A stretch of DNA of 64,000 nucleotides from Levilactobacillus suantsaiihabitans (GTDB taxonomy: Bacteria; Bacillota; Bacilli; Lactobacillales; Lactobacillaceae). The notes under the pieces were generated by a model. It made no database searches and had not been told where the DNA came from. It saw only the letters and a program-made list of their open reading frames with translations. Positions 7,853 through 16,271 of the stretch are shown here, piece by piece. The stretch is from contig NZ_RKLX01000003.1 in the NCBI RefSeq assembly GCF_004745505.1, forward strand, positions 122,971 through 186,970, given 5' to 3'. Positions within the stretch are counted from its first letter, which is position 1. Every line of letters starts with the position of its first letter. A program made the translations under genes and the position numbers.

Positions 7853-8240
7853 TTACTCGCCTCCTTGGGATCACCGCTAGTGTAGCATGGTTGGCTCGGC
7901 AGGCCTAGTGAACCGCTGAGTTGGCGGGGAGAACTTACTAAGTAGTCCCGGCGTCAAAGGTAACAATTTTGGCGGTTTGTAAGGTCACTTATTTAAGTAA
8001 AGACTGTCCAGTCTGGGGAGTCTGGTTAAAATATTTCCGAGGCTAAATATGATTTTTTGTCTAATTAAATATAACTTAATTAATAGAAGTGCCAATTTAG
8101 TACACTATCTTATTAGTTGCGTACAATCATAATTGGTAGTTAAACTAGTTATGCTGTATACTTACTATAATGAGTCAATAGTCATCAGATGACCATAGTT
8201 GTGACACCCTAAGCGTAATCCCGACGAAGGAGGAAATATC
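7853..8240 (+). promoter_or_regulatory. Intergenic region with promoter of the first LRR gene
   Basis: A 388-bp AT-rich gap. A TATAAT at 8166-8171 (and an overlapping TATACT at 8157-8162) is the likely -10 region; no good -35 box is spaced from either. AAGGAGG lies directly before the GTG start at 8241. Nothing else is recognisable. Confidence 0.45.
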
Positions 8241-10448
8241 GTGTTCAATTTAACTGATGAGAAACGGCATTATAAGATGTATAAAAAAGGGAAACAGTGG
8301 CTGTTCGCGGGAATCGTGACGGCGACGCTGGCGTGCGGGGGTGTGGTGACGGCATCTGCGGCGACGGAAACGCCGGACGGTACGCCGACGTCGGCCGAGA
8401 ACGTGGATGGTAGTGAGCCAGAAGAGACCGTTACGCTGCACAACGCAGCCCCGACGACGAACGAAGCGGCGATTACGCCGACTGACGACGCCGCGGACGA
8501 AGTGACGGAGGAGTCGGCTGAGTCCGTTGAAAAGCCGGTGGTGCCCGTAATTGCGTCGGCTGATGAGGACCAGCCAGAACCAGCAGTTGCCCCAGACGAA
8601 TTGGATAAACCGGATGAAGCGGAGAAAGTGGAAGCGCCGGCAACTAGCCACCCAAAGCCGACGTCCCCGAAAGTACCAACGCCAGACCAAAAAGAAGCGG
8701 TCGACCCAGTTGAAAAACGGGTGGCACCAGCACCTAAAATCGCTGCCCCAGCTGCAATGACGGCCAATTTGGCAGCGGTTTCTGCCGCGCCGGTCGTCGA
8801 CAATTTTATCGATCAGTGGCTGCCGAACCAAACGTTACAAAATGAAGTGTTGCGGCAGCTACAGGGGCTGAGCGCACAGGCCGCCAACGGTCGTCATTGG
8901 GACAGCGTAGCGGACATTACCCAAGACGACCTGGCGTTGATCACCTCGCTGTCAATCTCCGGTGGGGGCAGCTTCCCCGACACCTACATTGATGGCACGA
9001 CGTCGTTTTCACTGAAGGGGCTGGAGCACGCCGTTAACCTGAAGTCCATTCATTTCTCGGCGTCACAAAATACGTCGACAATGGTCTTCGGTGACATCAC
9101 GGACATTAGCCCGTTGGCAGGACTGAAGCAGCTAGAGTACGTGGATCTGTCGGGAAACCGCATCAGCGACCTCACGCCGTTGGCTGGCCTAACGAACATC
9201 AAGGAACTCTACCTGGCTTATAACCAAATTACCGACTTCTCCGTGCTGGCGGGGCGGCAATTCGACCGCCTAACCACGGATTGGCAGTACATCATCTTAC
9301 CCCCGATTCGGGTGAATAGCCGGACCCGAACGGCCGATATTTCGCAATTGTACGTGGACCGGGACGGCCAGGTGGTTACCTGGAGTTCGGGAAATAGCTT
9401 TACGATGCCGTACCGGGTCGTTGGTAATGGGCAGAGCGTTAAGAAACTGTTTTACCGGGGAATGAATGGAGCGCCCAAGAAAAATGCTGATGGCAGTCTG
9501 ACGTTTACCGGTATTTACGATCAGGAGCCCGGGCCGACAACGACCAGCTCGAGCTATACGGTTGAACCCCAGAAAAACAAGTATTTCTTGATTGGTCAAA
9601 TTAGTGAAAATAGTGGCAAGCACGTTTTGGCCGCAATCTTCCAGCCTTATGAAATCGCCGACGAAGCCGCAACCGTGACCGTCCATTATCAAGATGAGGC
9701 GGGGAAGGCCTTGCGCGATGACGAGGTGCTGCCGATGGGACTGGTGGGCGATAGCTACGAAACGCAGGCTAGAGAAATCGCGGGTTACCAGCTGAAGACG
9801 GTGCCGGAAAACGCCACGGGCCTTTACGGGGTGGACCCTATCGATGTGGTCTACGTTTACGAAAAAACGGCGCCAGTTCAGCCACCAGTCGTGACCCCCG
9901 TCGCGGAGATTAAGGTGACGGTCCATTACCAATTGGCGGATGGCACGCCGGTTGCGGGCGACACCAGCTTCACGGGGAAGGCCGGCGAAGCGTATACGAC
10001 GACGCCGCTGGACTTGAGTGACCAGGGCTTAGAATTGATTGGCACCCCAGCGAACGCGAGTGGTACGCTGGGCAAGGTGGACATTGCGGTGGTCTACGTT
10101 TATCAAGCCAAGGCTACTCCGGATGAAGACGGGGCGTCAGGCGATGAACTGGCCGATGATGCTGTGGATATGACCGGCGATGACACGGTCAACGAGGCGG
10201 GTATGGGGGCCGACATTGCCATCGACCGCCCACAGGAAGAATCTGAACCACAAGTCACGCCGGTTGCCCAACCGGCCCGGACTCAGGTCCAACCGGCTGC
10301 TAAACAACTGGCGCAGAAACAGAATCAATCGGTTCAAGCAACACTCCCGCAGACCGACGAAGCTCAACTCTCGGCTAAAGTGGGCTGGCTAGCGCTGACA
10401 ACGCTGGTGGCCAGTCTGGGTGTCGGTTGGCCGCGAAAATGGCATTAA
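8241..10448 (+). CDS. LRR-MucBP surface protein 1, LPQTDE-anchored
   Basis: 735 residues from GTG 8241 (AAGGAGG upstream). Order: KxYKxGKxW-type signal (H-Y-K-M-Y-K-K-G-K-Q-W, residues 10-20, then a hydrophobic core), an acidic Pro/Thr/Glu-rich region to about 185, an I-D-Q-W-L-P-N domain (about 189-245), internalin-type 22-residue leucine-rich repeats (about 250-336), a linker domain, two MucBP domains (about 478-540 and 556-623), an Asp-rich spacer and the sorting signal L-P-Q-T-D-E (about 701) with membrane segment and basic tail. The predicted role is wall-anchored binding to mucin or other host, plant or bacterial surfaces. It is the first of seven tandem paralogues and the most acidic; its ligand is unknown. 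Confidence 0.88.
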   Translation: MFNLTDEKRHYKMYKKGKQWLFAGIVTATLACGGVVTASAATETPDGTPTSAENVDGSEPEETVTLHNAAPTTNEAAITPTDDAADEVTEESAESVEKPVVPVIASADEDQPEPAVAPDELDKPDEAEKVEAPATSHPKPTSPKVPTPDQKEAVDPVEKRVAPAPKIAAPAAMTANLAAVSAAPVVDNFIDQWLPNQTLQNEVLRQLQGLSAQAANGRHWDSVADITQDDLALITSLSISGGGSFPDTYIDGTTSFSLKGLEHAVNLKSIHFSASQNTSTMVFGDITDISPLAGLKQLEYVDLSGNRISDLTPLAGLTNIKELYLAYNQITDFSVLAGRQFDRLTTDWQYIILPPIRVNSRTRTADISQLYVDRDGQVVTWSSGNSFTMPYRVVGNGQSVKKLFYRGMNGAPKKNADGSLTFTGIYDQEPGPTTTSSSYTVEPQKNKYFLIGQISENSGKHVLAAIFQPYEIADEAATVTVHYQDEAGKALRDDEVLPMGLVGDSYETQAREIAGYQLKTVPENATGLYGVDPIDVVYVYEKTAPVQPPVVTPVAEIKVTVHYQLADGTPVAGDTSFTGKAGEAYTTTPLDLSDQGLELIGTPANASGTLGKVDIAVVYVYQAKATPDEDGASGDELADDAVDMTGDDTVNEAGMGADIAIDRPQEESEPQVTPVAQPARTQVQPAAKQLAQKQNQSVQATLPQTDEAQLSAKVGWLALTTLVASLGVGWPRKWH

Positions 10449-10457
10449 AATTTCAAT

Positions 10458-10495
10458 AAGACTCGTTTGGTTGAAAAACTAAGCGGGTCTTTTTT
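10458..10495 (+). terminator. Terminator of surface protein 1
   Basis: Stem AAGACTCGTTT / AAGCGGGTCTT (two G-U pairs) followed by TTTTTT. Confidence 0.85.
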
Positions 10496-10676
10496 CTACA
10501 CACTTTTAAAACTGTAACATAAAATATTTTGGGAATATTTCAGCGGAACATGTGAAATGGTTAAAACGTCTTACTAGCGATGAATACTGGTATAACGGGA
10601 ATGAAATCACGAACTAATTAGGGGTATCAGTTAATTGAATTAACACAAAGATGGCCAATCCGTTTTATATGTTGAC

Positions 10677-10705
10677 TGGATTTTTCTGACAAAAGACACT
10701 ATAAT
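10677..10705 (+). promoter_or_regulatory. Promoter of surface protein 2
   Basis: TGGATT (10677-10682), 17-base spacer and TATAAT (10700-10705). The same -35, spacing and -10 occur before surface protein 4. The long leader (about 100 bases) carries no feature I recognise, nor does 10500-10670. Confidence 0.65.
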
Positions 10706-10810
10706 GAAACTTGTAAAGGGCATACATCGTTGGGGATGAGAAATGCCCGAATAAACTCGTAATTATGCGGAATTAAGACGTCAATAACATGTTTTAGAGG
10801 GGTGTTATTT

Positions 10811-13303
10811 ATGTTTAATGGGATGAATACGAAAGAGCATTATAAGATGTACAAGAAAGGGAAGGCCTGGGTCTTCGCGGGTATCGTGACCGCCACCTTG
10901 GCTTTGGGCGTCGCTGGGGGACCCACGGCCCATGCGGATACCACGGGGGCCGCGGAATCTGATCAGGAGAGTGAATCCGGCCAGAGCGCTACGCCAGCCA
11001 AGACGGCGACCTTGTCGTCGACGACCAAACAAGTATCTACGGGAAATGAGACGGAAGATCCGTCAACAGATGACGCCACTACTAGTGAAACTACGACCAC
11101 GGGCGAACAGGATCAAACGCCAGCGGCTGCCAAGACAGATACTGTCGAAGCACCGACTGCCAAAACCACGACTGAGACGCCGGCTAAGCCAGAAACGCCA
11201 GTGAAATCAGCGACACCAACGCCAACGCCTGAGACGCCAACGCCTACCAAAGATGTAACCGCCACCATCACAAAACCGGTCACGAAGGTCACCACGGCTG
11301 TGACACCAAATATGCGGATCAAGGCGCCAACGCGCACAAAGATGATGCACACCGCTCGGGCCATGGCGCCAGCTGCGCCGACCACCCCAGCACCAACGGC
11401 AACGGCAGCAGTGACCGCCGCAACGCCGGTGACTGAAGCGGATGAGTCGATTGATCAGTGGATGCCGAATAAGAAACTACAAGCGGAGGTTTTGCGTACT
11501 TTAAACCAAGTAGCTCCGAATGGAAAGACTTGGGCCAGTGCTGAAGATATTACGAAGCAGGATATGCTATATTTGACTGGTTTATATGGCAAGGGCACGA
11601 CTTGGATTGACGCCAATACACCATATTCGCTAGAAGGACTACAGTATGCAACTAACCTTACGACGATTGTCTTTAATGGACTTGCGCAAGCGCAGGATGC
11701 GTTATCACCGATATATGCAGGAATTACTGATATCTCTCCTTTGGCAAACTTAACCAAACTTCAGACGGTTTGGCTTGAATGTAATTCAATTTCAGATGTG
11801 ACACCGCTGGCTAATTTGAAAAATTTGACTAGTCTTCAGCTGGAATACAATAAAATTTCGGACTTTTCATCTTTGAATCCGAGTCAATATACCATGTTTG
11901 ATTATCATTCACAGTTTATTTTGTTACCAGGTGTTTATGTCTCTAATACGACGCGAACTGCTGAAATGCCATTTAAAGCTTATTTGCCTGGAGGGAAATT
12001 GGCACAGCTTAATCCAGACGGGGGCTCAATTTATGTTCCGGCCGTATATATTACACCAGATACTGAGAAGTTCTGGGCCTTTTTCCGGGGTGGAGATGCA
12101 ACGGAAAAAGATGGCGGTTTAGTTTACACCAACTTGAGAGATAACGGTTATCTTAACATGACTGAATATGATGGCAAACAAATCATTCCAAATCAATTGG
12201 CGTATTATATGACCGGTACCTATATGTATGATGATAGCTTTCCTTTATTCGTTGTCGTACAGCCCTACCAGATTAACGACGATGCAGCACCAGTTACTGC
12301 CGAATACGTTGACGAACAAGGGACAAAGCTACAAGCGGATACCATTCTCAATGGTGTCGTCGGGAATGGCTATAAGATTGATGCGCCGACGATTTCTGGC
12401 TATACACTAACCGCCACCCCAGCCAACGCTACGGGGATTTTTTCCGATACCCCACAAACGGTCACCTTCGTTTATAAGGAAGCCACGTCTACGGTGACGG
12501 TTCACTATCAAGACGACCAGGGGGCAACGATTAAGCCCGATGACGTTAACACGGGTAAGGTGGGTGACGCCTACACGATTGACCACCCAGCTATTTCCGG
12601 CTACACCTACAAGGAAACGGTCGGCGATGCGGCGGGTAACTATGCGGATACCCCAACTGAAGTGACCTTCATTTACACCAAGGACAGCACCGTCACACCG
12701 CCAACCAATCCAGAACAAACGATCACAGTCACGGTTCACTATCAAACGGCCGATGGCACGCAGGTCGCACCGGACGTGGTCATCACTGGGAAGACCGGGG
12801 ATGCCTATACGACTAGTCCGGCGACGAACGTTTTGGATGGTTACGAACTGGTTTCCACGCCGGCCAATGCCACTGGGACCATGGGCGACAGCGACATCAC
12901 GGTGACCTACCTATACACCAACACCGGTGACGGCGACCAGGTTAACCCTGAACCAGGGACCCCAACCACGCCGACGAAACCAACCAAGCCAACGACTGAA
13001 CCGGATATGGTCACGCCAACTAAGCCAACGCCATCGGCTAAGCCACAACCCGTTACGGGCGGCCAAGCGGACACGGTTTCACCAGCCGGTAAACGGACGC
13101 CGGCCACTCAAAGCGGACAACAGGGTGCGGCCGCAACGGTTGCATTAGCCGCTACAGCTACGAAGCAACCAGCCACGCCGGCTACGGCTACCAAGACGAC
13201 GTTACCACAGACGGATGAACAATCAACTTCACCACTGTGGGGGCTAGCGTTGTTAGGCGGTTTGTTAGGACTCGTCGGTTTCAAACGGCGGAAGCGGAAT
13301 TAA
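10811..13303 (+). CDS. LRR-MucBP surface protein 2, LPQTDE-anchored
   Basis: 830 residues from ATG 10811 (AGAGGGG 8-10 bases upstream; the GTG at 10802 is inside the site). KxYKxGKxW-type signal (E-H-Y-K-M-Y-K-K-G-K-A-W), a Thr/Pro/Ala-rich stalk to about 205, I-D-Q-W-M-P-N at about 213, leucine-rich repeats at about 270-356, a linker domain, then three MucBP domains (starting near 493, 560 and 636), a Pro/Thr-rich spacer and L-P-Q-T-D-E near 797. The stalk should hold the LRR head away from the wall, and MucBP domains are linked to mucus binding. It is very similar to protein 3 in the signal, MucBP and C-terminal parts, while the LRR portion differs and has visibly lower G+C. Confidence 0.88.
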   Translation: MFNGMNTKEHYKMYKKGKAWVFAGIVTATLALGVAGGPTAHADTTGAAESDQESESGQSATPAKTATLSSTTKQVSTGNETEDPSTDDATTSETTTTGEQDQTPAAAKTDTVEAPTAKTTTETPAKPETPVKSATPTPTPETPTPTKDVTATITKPVTKVTTAVTPNMRIKAPTRTKMMHTARAMAPAAPTTPAPTATAAVTAATPVTEADESIDQWMPNKKLQAEVLRTLNQVAPNGKTWASAEDITKQDMLYLTGLYGKGTTWIDANTPYSLEGLQYATNLTTIVFNGLAQAQDALSPIYAGITDISPLANLTKLQTVWLECNSISDVTPLANLKNLTSLQLEYNKISDFSSLNPSQYTMFDYHSQFILLPGVYVSNTTRTAEMPFKAYLPGGKLAQLNPDGGSIYVPAVYITPDTEKFWAFFRGGDATEKDGGLVYTNLRDNGYLNMTEYDGKQIIPNQLAYYMTGTYMYDDSFPLFVVVQPYQINDDAAPVTAEYVDEQGTKLQADTILNGVVGNGYKIDAPTISGYTLTATPANATGIFSDTPQTVTFVYKEATSTVTVHYQDDQGATIKPDDVNTGKVGDAYTIDHPAISGYTYKETVGDAAGNYADTPTEVTFIYTKDSTVTPPTNPEQTITVTVHYQTADGTQVAPDVVITGKTGDAYTTSPATNVLDGYELVSTPANATGTMGDSDITVTYLYTNTGDGDQVNPEPGTPTTPTKPTKPTTEPDMVTPTKPTPSAKPQPVTGGQADTVSPAGKRTPATQSGQQGAAATVALAATATKQPATPATATKTTLPQTDEQSTSPLWGLALLGGLLGLVGFKRRKRN

Positions 13304-13310
13304 GAACAGC

Positions 13311-13350
13311 AAACAATGCACCAGCTAGAAATGGTTGGCGCATTGTTTAT
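13311..13350 (+). terminator. Terminator of surface protein 2
   Basis: Stem AAACAATGC / GCATTGTTT with inner ACCA/TGGT pairing. The T-tract is poor, so some read-through into protein 3 is possible; no clear promoter lies in the short gap that follows. Confidence 0.6.
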
Positions 13351-13446
13351 CGCCCGATGTTAATAGTGTTGAAGGTTATTCGGAAATAAGTTTCATGGGC
13401 GAAGATAGTTGATCAATCATGCGGAAAAGTTTAAGGAGTGAGATCA

Positions 13447-15966
13447 GTGTTTAAGCAGTGCGAAAGTCAAGAACATTACAAGATGTACAAGAAGGGCAAG
13501 ACCTGGGTCTTTGCCGCAATCGTCACGACCACGTTGGCCTTGGGCGTCGCCGGGGGGCAGACGGCCAAGGCGGACACAGCGCCAGCGACTGATAATCAAA
13601 CGGCCGACACTGGCAGCCAAAGCGCAACGCCAGCCAAGGCGGTCACGCTGACGTCAGCTACGAAAAACGACACGGGGACCACGACGCCGCCAGCCGGTAC
13701 TGGTGCAGACGTGGAGACGTCAGCGACTGAGAATAAGCCGCAATCAGATGCCACGACAACTAAGCCGACGACGCAACCCAGCACGCCGGCAACCAAGACA
13801 GCTGAGACTACGCCCGCGGAAACTACGGCTACGGAAACCTCAACCACCACGACCCCAACCAAAGTGGAAGCGGCAACTACGCCCGCGGCACCCGTTACCA
13901 AGAAAGCCGTAACCAGGGTGACCACGGCCGTGACGCCAGACATGCAGATCAAGGCGCCGACCCAGAAGAAGATGCGACACACGGCCCGGATGCTGGCACC
14001 GGCTGCGCCTAAGGTGGCCACGGCCGCGGTGACGACGGCCGTAACGGCAACTTCACCGGTGACAACTGCTGACGAGTCGATCGACCAGTGGATGCCGAAT
14101 AAAACGCTGCAACAGGCGGTGTTGGGCACTTTCCAAAGCCCGATTACTACTGGCAATCAGGCGGTCGTAGATTCCGGGAAGACCTGGAATAGCGTGGCCG
14201 ACATTACCCAGGCGGATATGGGCCTGTTGACGTATTTTAGTATTCCAAGTATGGGATTGTCCACGTACATTGACGGGAAGAGCTCGTTTTCACTTGAAGG
14301 CTTGCAATATGCCGTTAACTTGCAGACCCTAAACGTTTCGAACAATATGAATTGGGCGCCGTACTCATTTCGTGGTGATGTCACTGACTTAACACCGTTG
14401 AAGGACTTACAGAATTTGAAGTGGTTAGAACTCACCGCTAATCGTGTTTCGGATATCACACCAGTGACGGGGTTGAAGAACTTAAAGGAGCTCTATTTTG
14501 CGCAGAATATCGTGTCTGACTTTTCGTCGTTGAATTTAGCGCAATATACGGATTGCCGATTTATCCAACAATTCGTAGAAAAAAAGCTGGTTTACATCCC
14601 GAAGACCGGGAGCTACGTCATGGACAACCCAGTGAAGGCACCACAAGGAGTGACCTTCACAACCAGTACGGTTCTCAGACTGGGCGTCCCTTTGTCTGCC
14701 GTGGCGTCCACTGGCAATCCAACGCCCACTGTCCGTATTTTTTGGAACGGTGCTGATGCGGTGACACTGGCTGGCAATCAGCTGAGTTTTAGCGGTATTA
14801 AGGACCAAATCATGCCTGGGGGGACTGAAAATCCGTTTGATTATCTCTACCCAAACTTGGTTCAAGAGGACTACTCCTATTTCTTAGTCACGCTGTTTGA
14901 CGCGACTGTTAAGGGTGTCGCGGATACGCAGGTGATGATGGTCATGCCGTACCTTAAAGCGGACGCGGCCAAAGATGTGACTGTCAATTACGTCGACGAG
15001 GCGGGTAAGGCCTTGACGGATCCGGACACATTGACGGGCTTTGTGGGTGAGGCATATACCGCTACGCCTAAGGAGCTGCCGGGCTATGTCCTGACGACTA
15101 CGCCAGCCAATGCCACGGGGACCTTCTCCGATACCGCTCAGACGGTCACCTTCGTTTACAAGGAAGCCACGGCTACAGTGACGGTTCACTATCAAGACGA
15201 CCAGGGCAAGACAATCAAGCCCGATGACACGGTGACGGGCCAAATTGGCGAGGCGTACACGATTGACCACCCCGCCATTGCCGGATACACCTACAAGGAA
15301 ACGGTCGGGAACGCTACGGGGACTTACGAGGAGACGCCAGCTGAGGTGACCTTCATTTACACCAAGGACGCCGTGACGCCGCCAGTCACGCCGACGCAAA
15401 CGATTACCGTGACGGTCCATCACCAAACGGCAGACGGCACGCAGGTGGCTCCAGACGTGATCATCACGGGACAGGCTGGCGACACGTACACGACCAGTCC
15501 GGCCGCCAACATTCCAGTAGGCTATGAGCTGGTCACCACCCCGGCCAACGCTACCGGGACCATGGGCGACAGCGATATTGTTGTGACCTACCTCTACGCC
15601 AAGACTGAAACGGATGGGGATGGTGACCAAGTCGCTCCCGAACCGGATAAACCAACGACGCCAACGAAGCCGACGAAACCCGCGACCGAGCCAGATCAGG
15701 TGACCCCGGCCAAACCGGTGACGCCTGCCACGGGCGGCCAGGCTGACCAAGTGACGGTCGGTCGGCGGACACCAGGCAAGAACGGTGCGGCTACGACGGT
15801 TGATTTAGCGGCTAAGCCGGGTGCGACAGCCACCCAGCCGGATACCGAGGCTAAGACCACGCTGCCACAGACGGATGAACACTCAACTTCACCACTGTGG
15901 GGGCTAGCAGTTCTGGGGTCCTTGCTGGGACTGGTTGGCATCAAGGCAAGACGAAAGAACCATTAG
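13447..15966 (+). CDS. LRR-MucBP surface protein 3, LPQTDE-anchored
   Basis: 839 residues from GTG 13447, spaced 8 bases from AAGGAG; the GTG at 13438 touches that site. The start V-F-K-Q-C matches M-F-K-Q-C of protein 4. KxYKxGKxW-type signal, Thr/Pro/Ala-rich stalk to about 205, I-D-Q-W-M-P-N at about 211, leucine-rich repeats at about 275-361, linker domain, three MucBP domains (near 510, 575 and 651), spacer and L-P-Q-T-D-E near 804. The third MucBP is almost identical at DNA level to the last MucBP of protein 4 (about 15370-15600 versus 18020-18250). The gap to protein 2 is only 143 bp and lacks an obvious promoter, so the two may share a transcript. Confidence 0.88.
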   Translation: MFKQCESQEHYKMYKKGKTWVFAAIVTTTLALGVAGGQTAKADTAPATDNQTADTGSQSATPAKAVTLTSATKNDTGTTTPPAGTGADVETSATENKPQSDATTTKPTTQPSTPATKTAETTPAETTATETSTTTTPTKVEAATTPAAPVTKKAVTRVTTAVTPDMQIKAPTQKKMRHTARMLAPAAPKVATAAVTTAVTATSPVTTADESIDQWMPNKTLQQAVLGTFQSPITTGNQAVVDSGKTWNSVADITQADMGLLTYFSIPSMGLSTYIDGKSSFSLEGLQYAVNLQTLNVSNNMNWAPYSFRGDVTDLTPLKDLQNLKWLELTANRVSDITPVTGLKNLKELYFAQNIVSDFSSLNLAQYTDCRFIQQFVEKKLVYIPKTGSYVMDNPVKAPQGVTFTTSTVLRLGVPLSAVASTGNPTPTVRIFWNGADAVTLAGNQLSFSGIKDQIMPGGTENPFDYLYPNLVQEDYSYFLVTLFDATVKGVADTQVMMVMPYLKADAAKDVTVNYVDEAGKALTDPDTLTGFVGEAYTATPKELPGYVLTTTPANATGTFSDTAQTVTFVYKEATATVTVHYQDDQGKTIKPDDTVTGQIGEAYTIDHPAIAGYTYKETVGNATGTYEETPAEVTFIYTKDAVTPPVTPTQTITVTVHHQTADGTQVAPDVIITGQAGDTYTTSPAANIPVGYELVTTPANATGTMGDSDIVVTYLYAKTETDGDGDQVAPEPDKPTTPTKPTKPATEPDQVTPAKPVTPATGGQADQVTVGRRTPGKNGAATTVDLAAKPGATATQPDTEAKTTLPQTDEHSTSPLWGLAVLGSLLGLVGIKARRKNH

Positions 15967-15973
15967 ACCACTC

Positions 15974-16004
15974 AAAGGAGCCGACGCTGATCGGCTCCTT
16001 TTTG
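15974..16004 (+). terminator. Terminator of surface protein 3
   Basis: An 11-bp perfect stem AAAGGAGCCGA / TCGGCTCCTTT with a short loop and T-run. Confidence 0.9.
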
Positions 16005-16158
16005 TTACGGATTTTAGTGATAGTAACTATGAAAAACAAATTGTTTCTCGAACTGTTTCACGGCATTGTTTTATTTATGAATCGTATCATATCACCGCTT
16101 ACATTTGATTTGCATGATAATTCAAAAAATGATGTATGTCCTAAACAGTCATGGGGTG

Positions 16159-16187
16159 TGGATTTAATGTTAGTTTGCTAATATAAT
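16159..16187 (+). promoter_or_regulatory. Promoter of surface protein 4
   Basis: TGGATT (16159-16164), exactly 17 bases, TATAAT (16182-16187), the same architecture as the promoter at 10677. The remainder of the 305-bp gap is AT-rich without other features. Confidence 0.65.
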
Positions 16188-16271
16188 GAACTCAAGTAAT
16201 CAATCTCACAAATATCTATGGCGACTATCATCAGCGAATCATGCGGGTTCAATACTTAGGGAGTGAAGATG

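Noticed and set aside
10343..10370. LPQTDE as a frameshifted or broken sorting signal
   Set aside because: The same LPQT(D/N/R/G)E form ends eight different proteins here with intact membrane segment and basic tail, and LPQTxE is the known form in related lactobacilli.
14884..15750. 288-codon minus frame opposite surface protein 3
   Set aside because: Shadow of Thr/Pro-rich MucBP coding sequence; Arg/His/Val-rich without domain or start site. The same applies to minus frames at 8250-8831, 9297-9932, 13596-14156 and 19877-20719.
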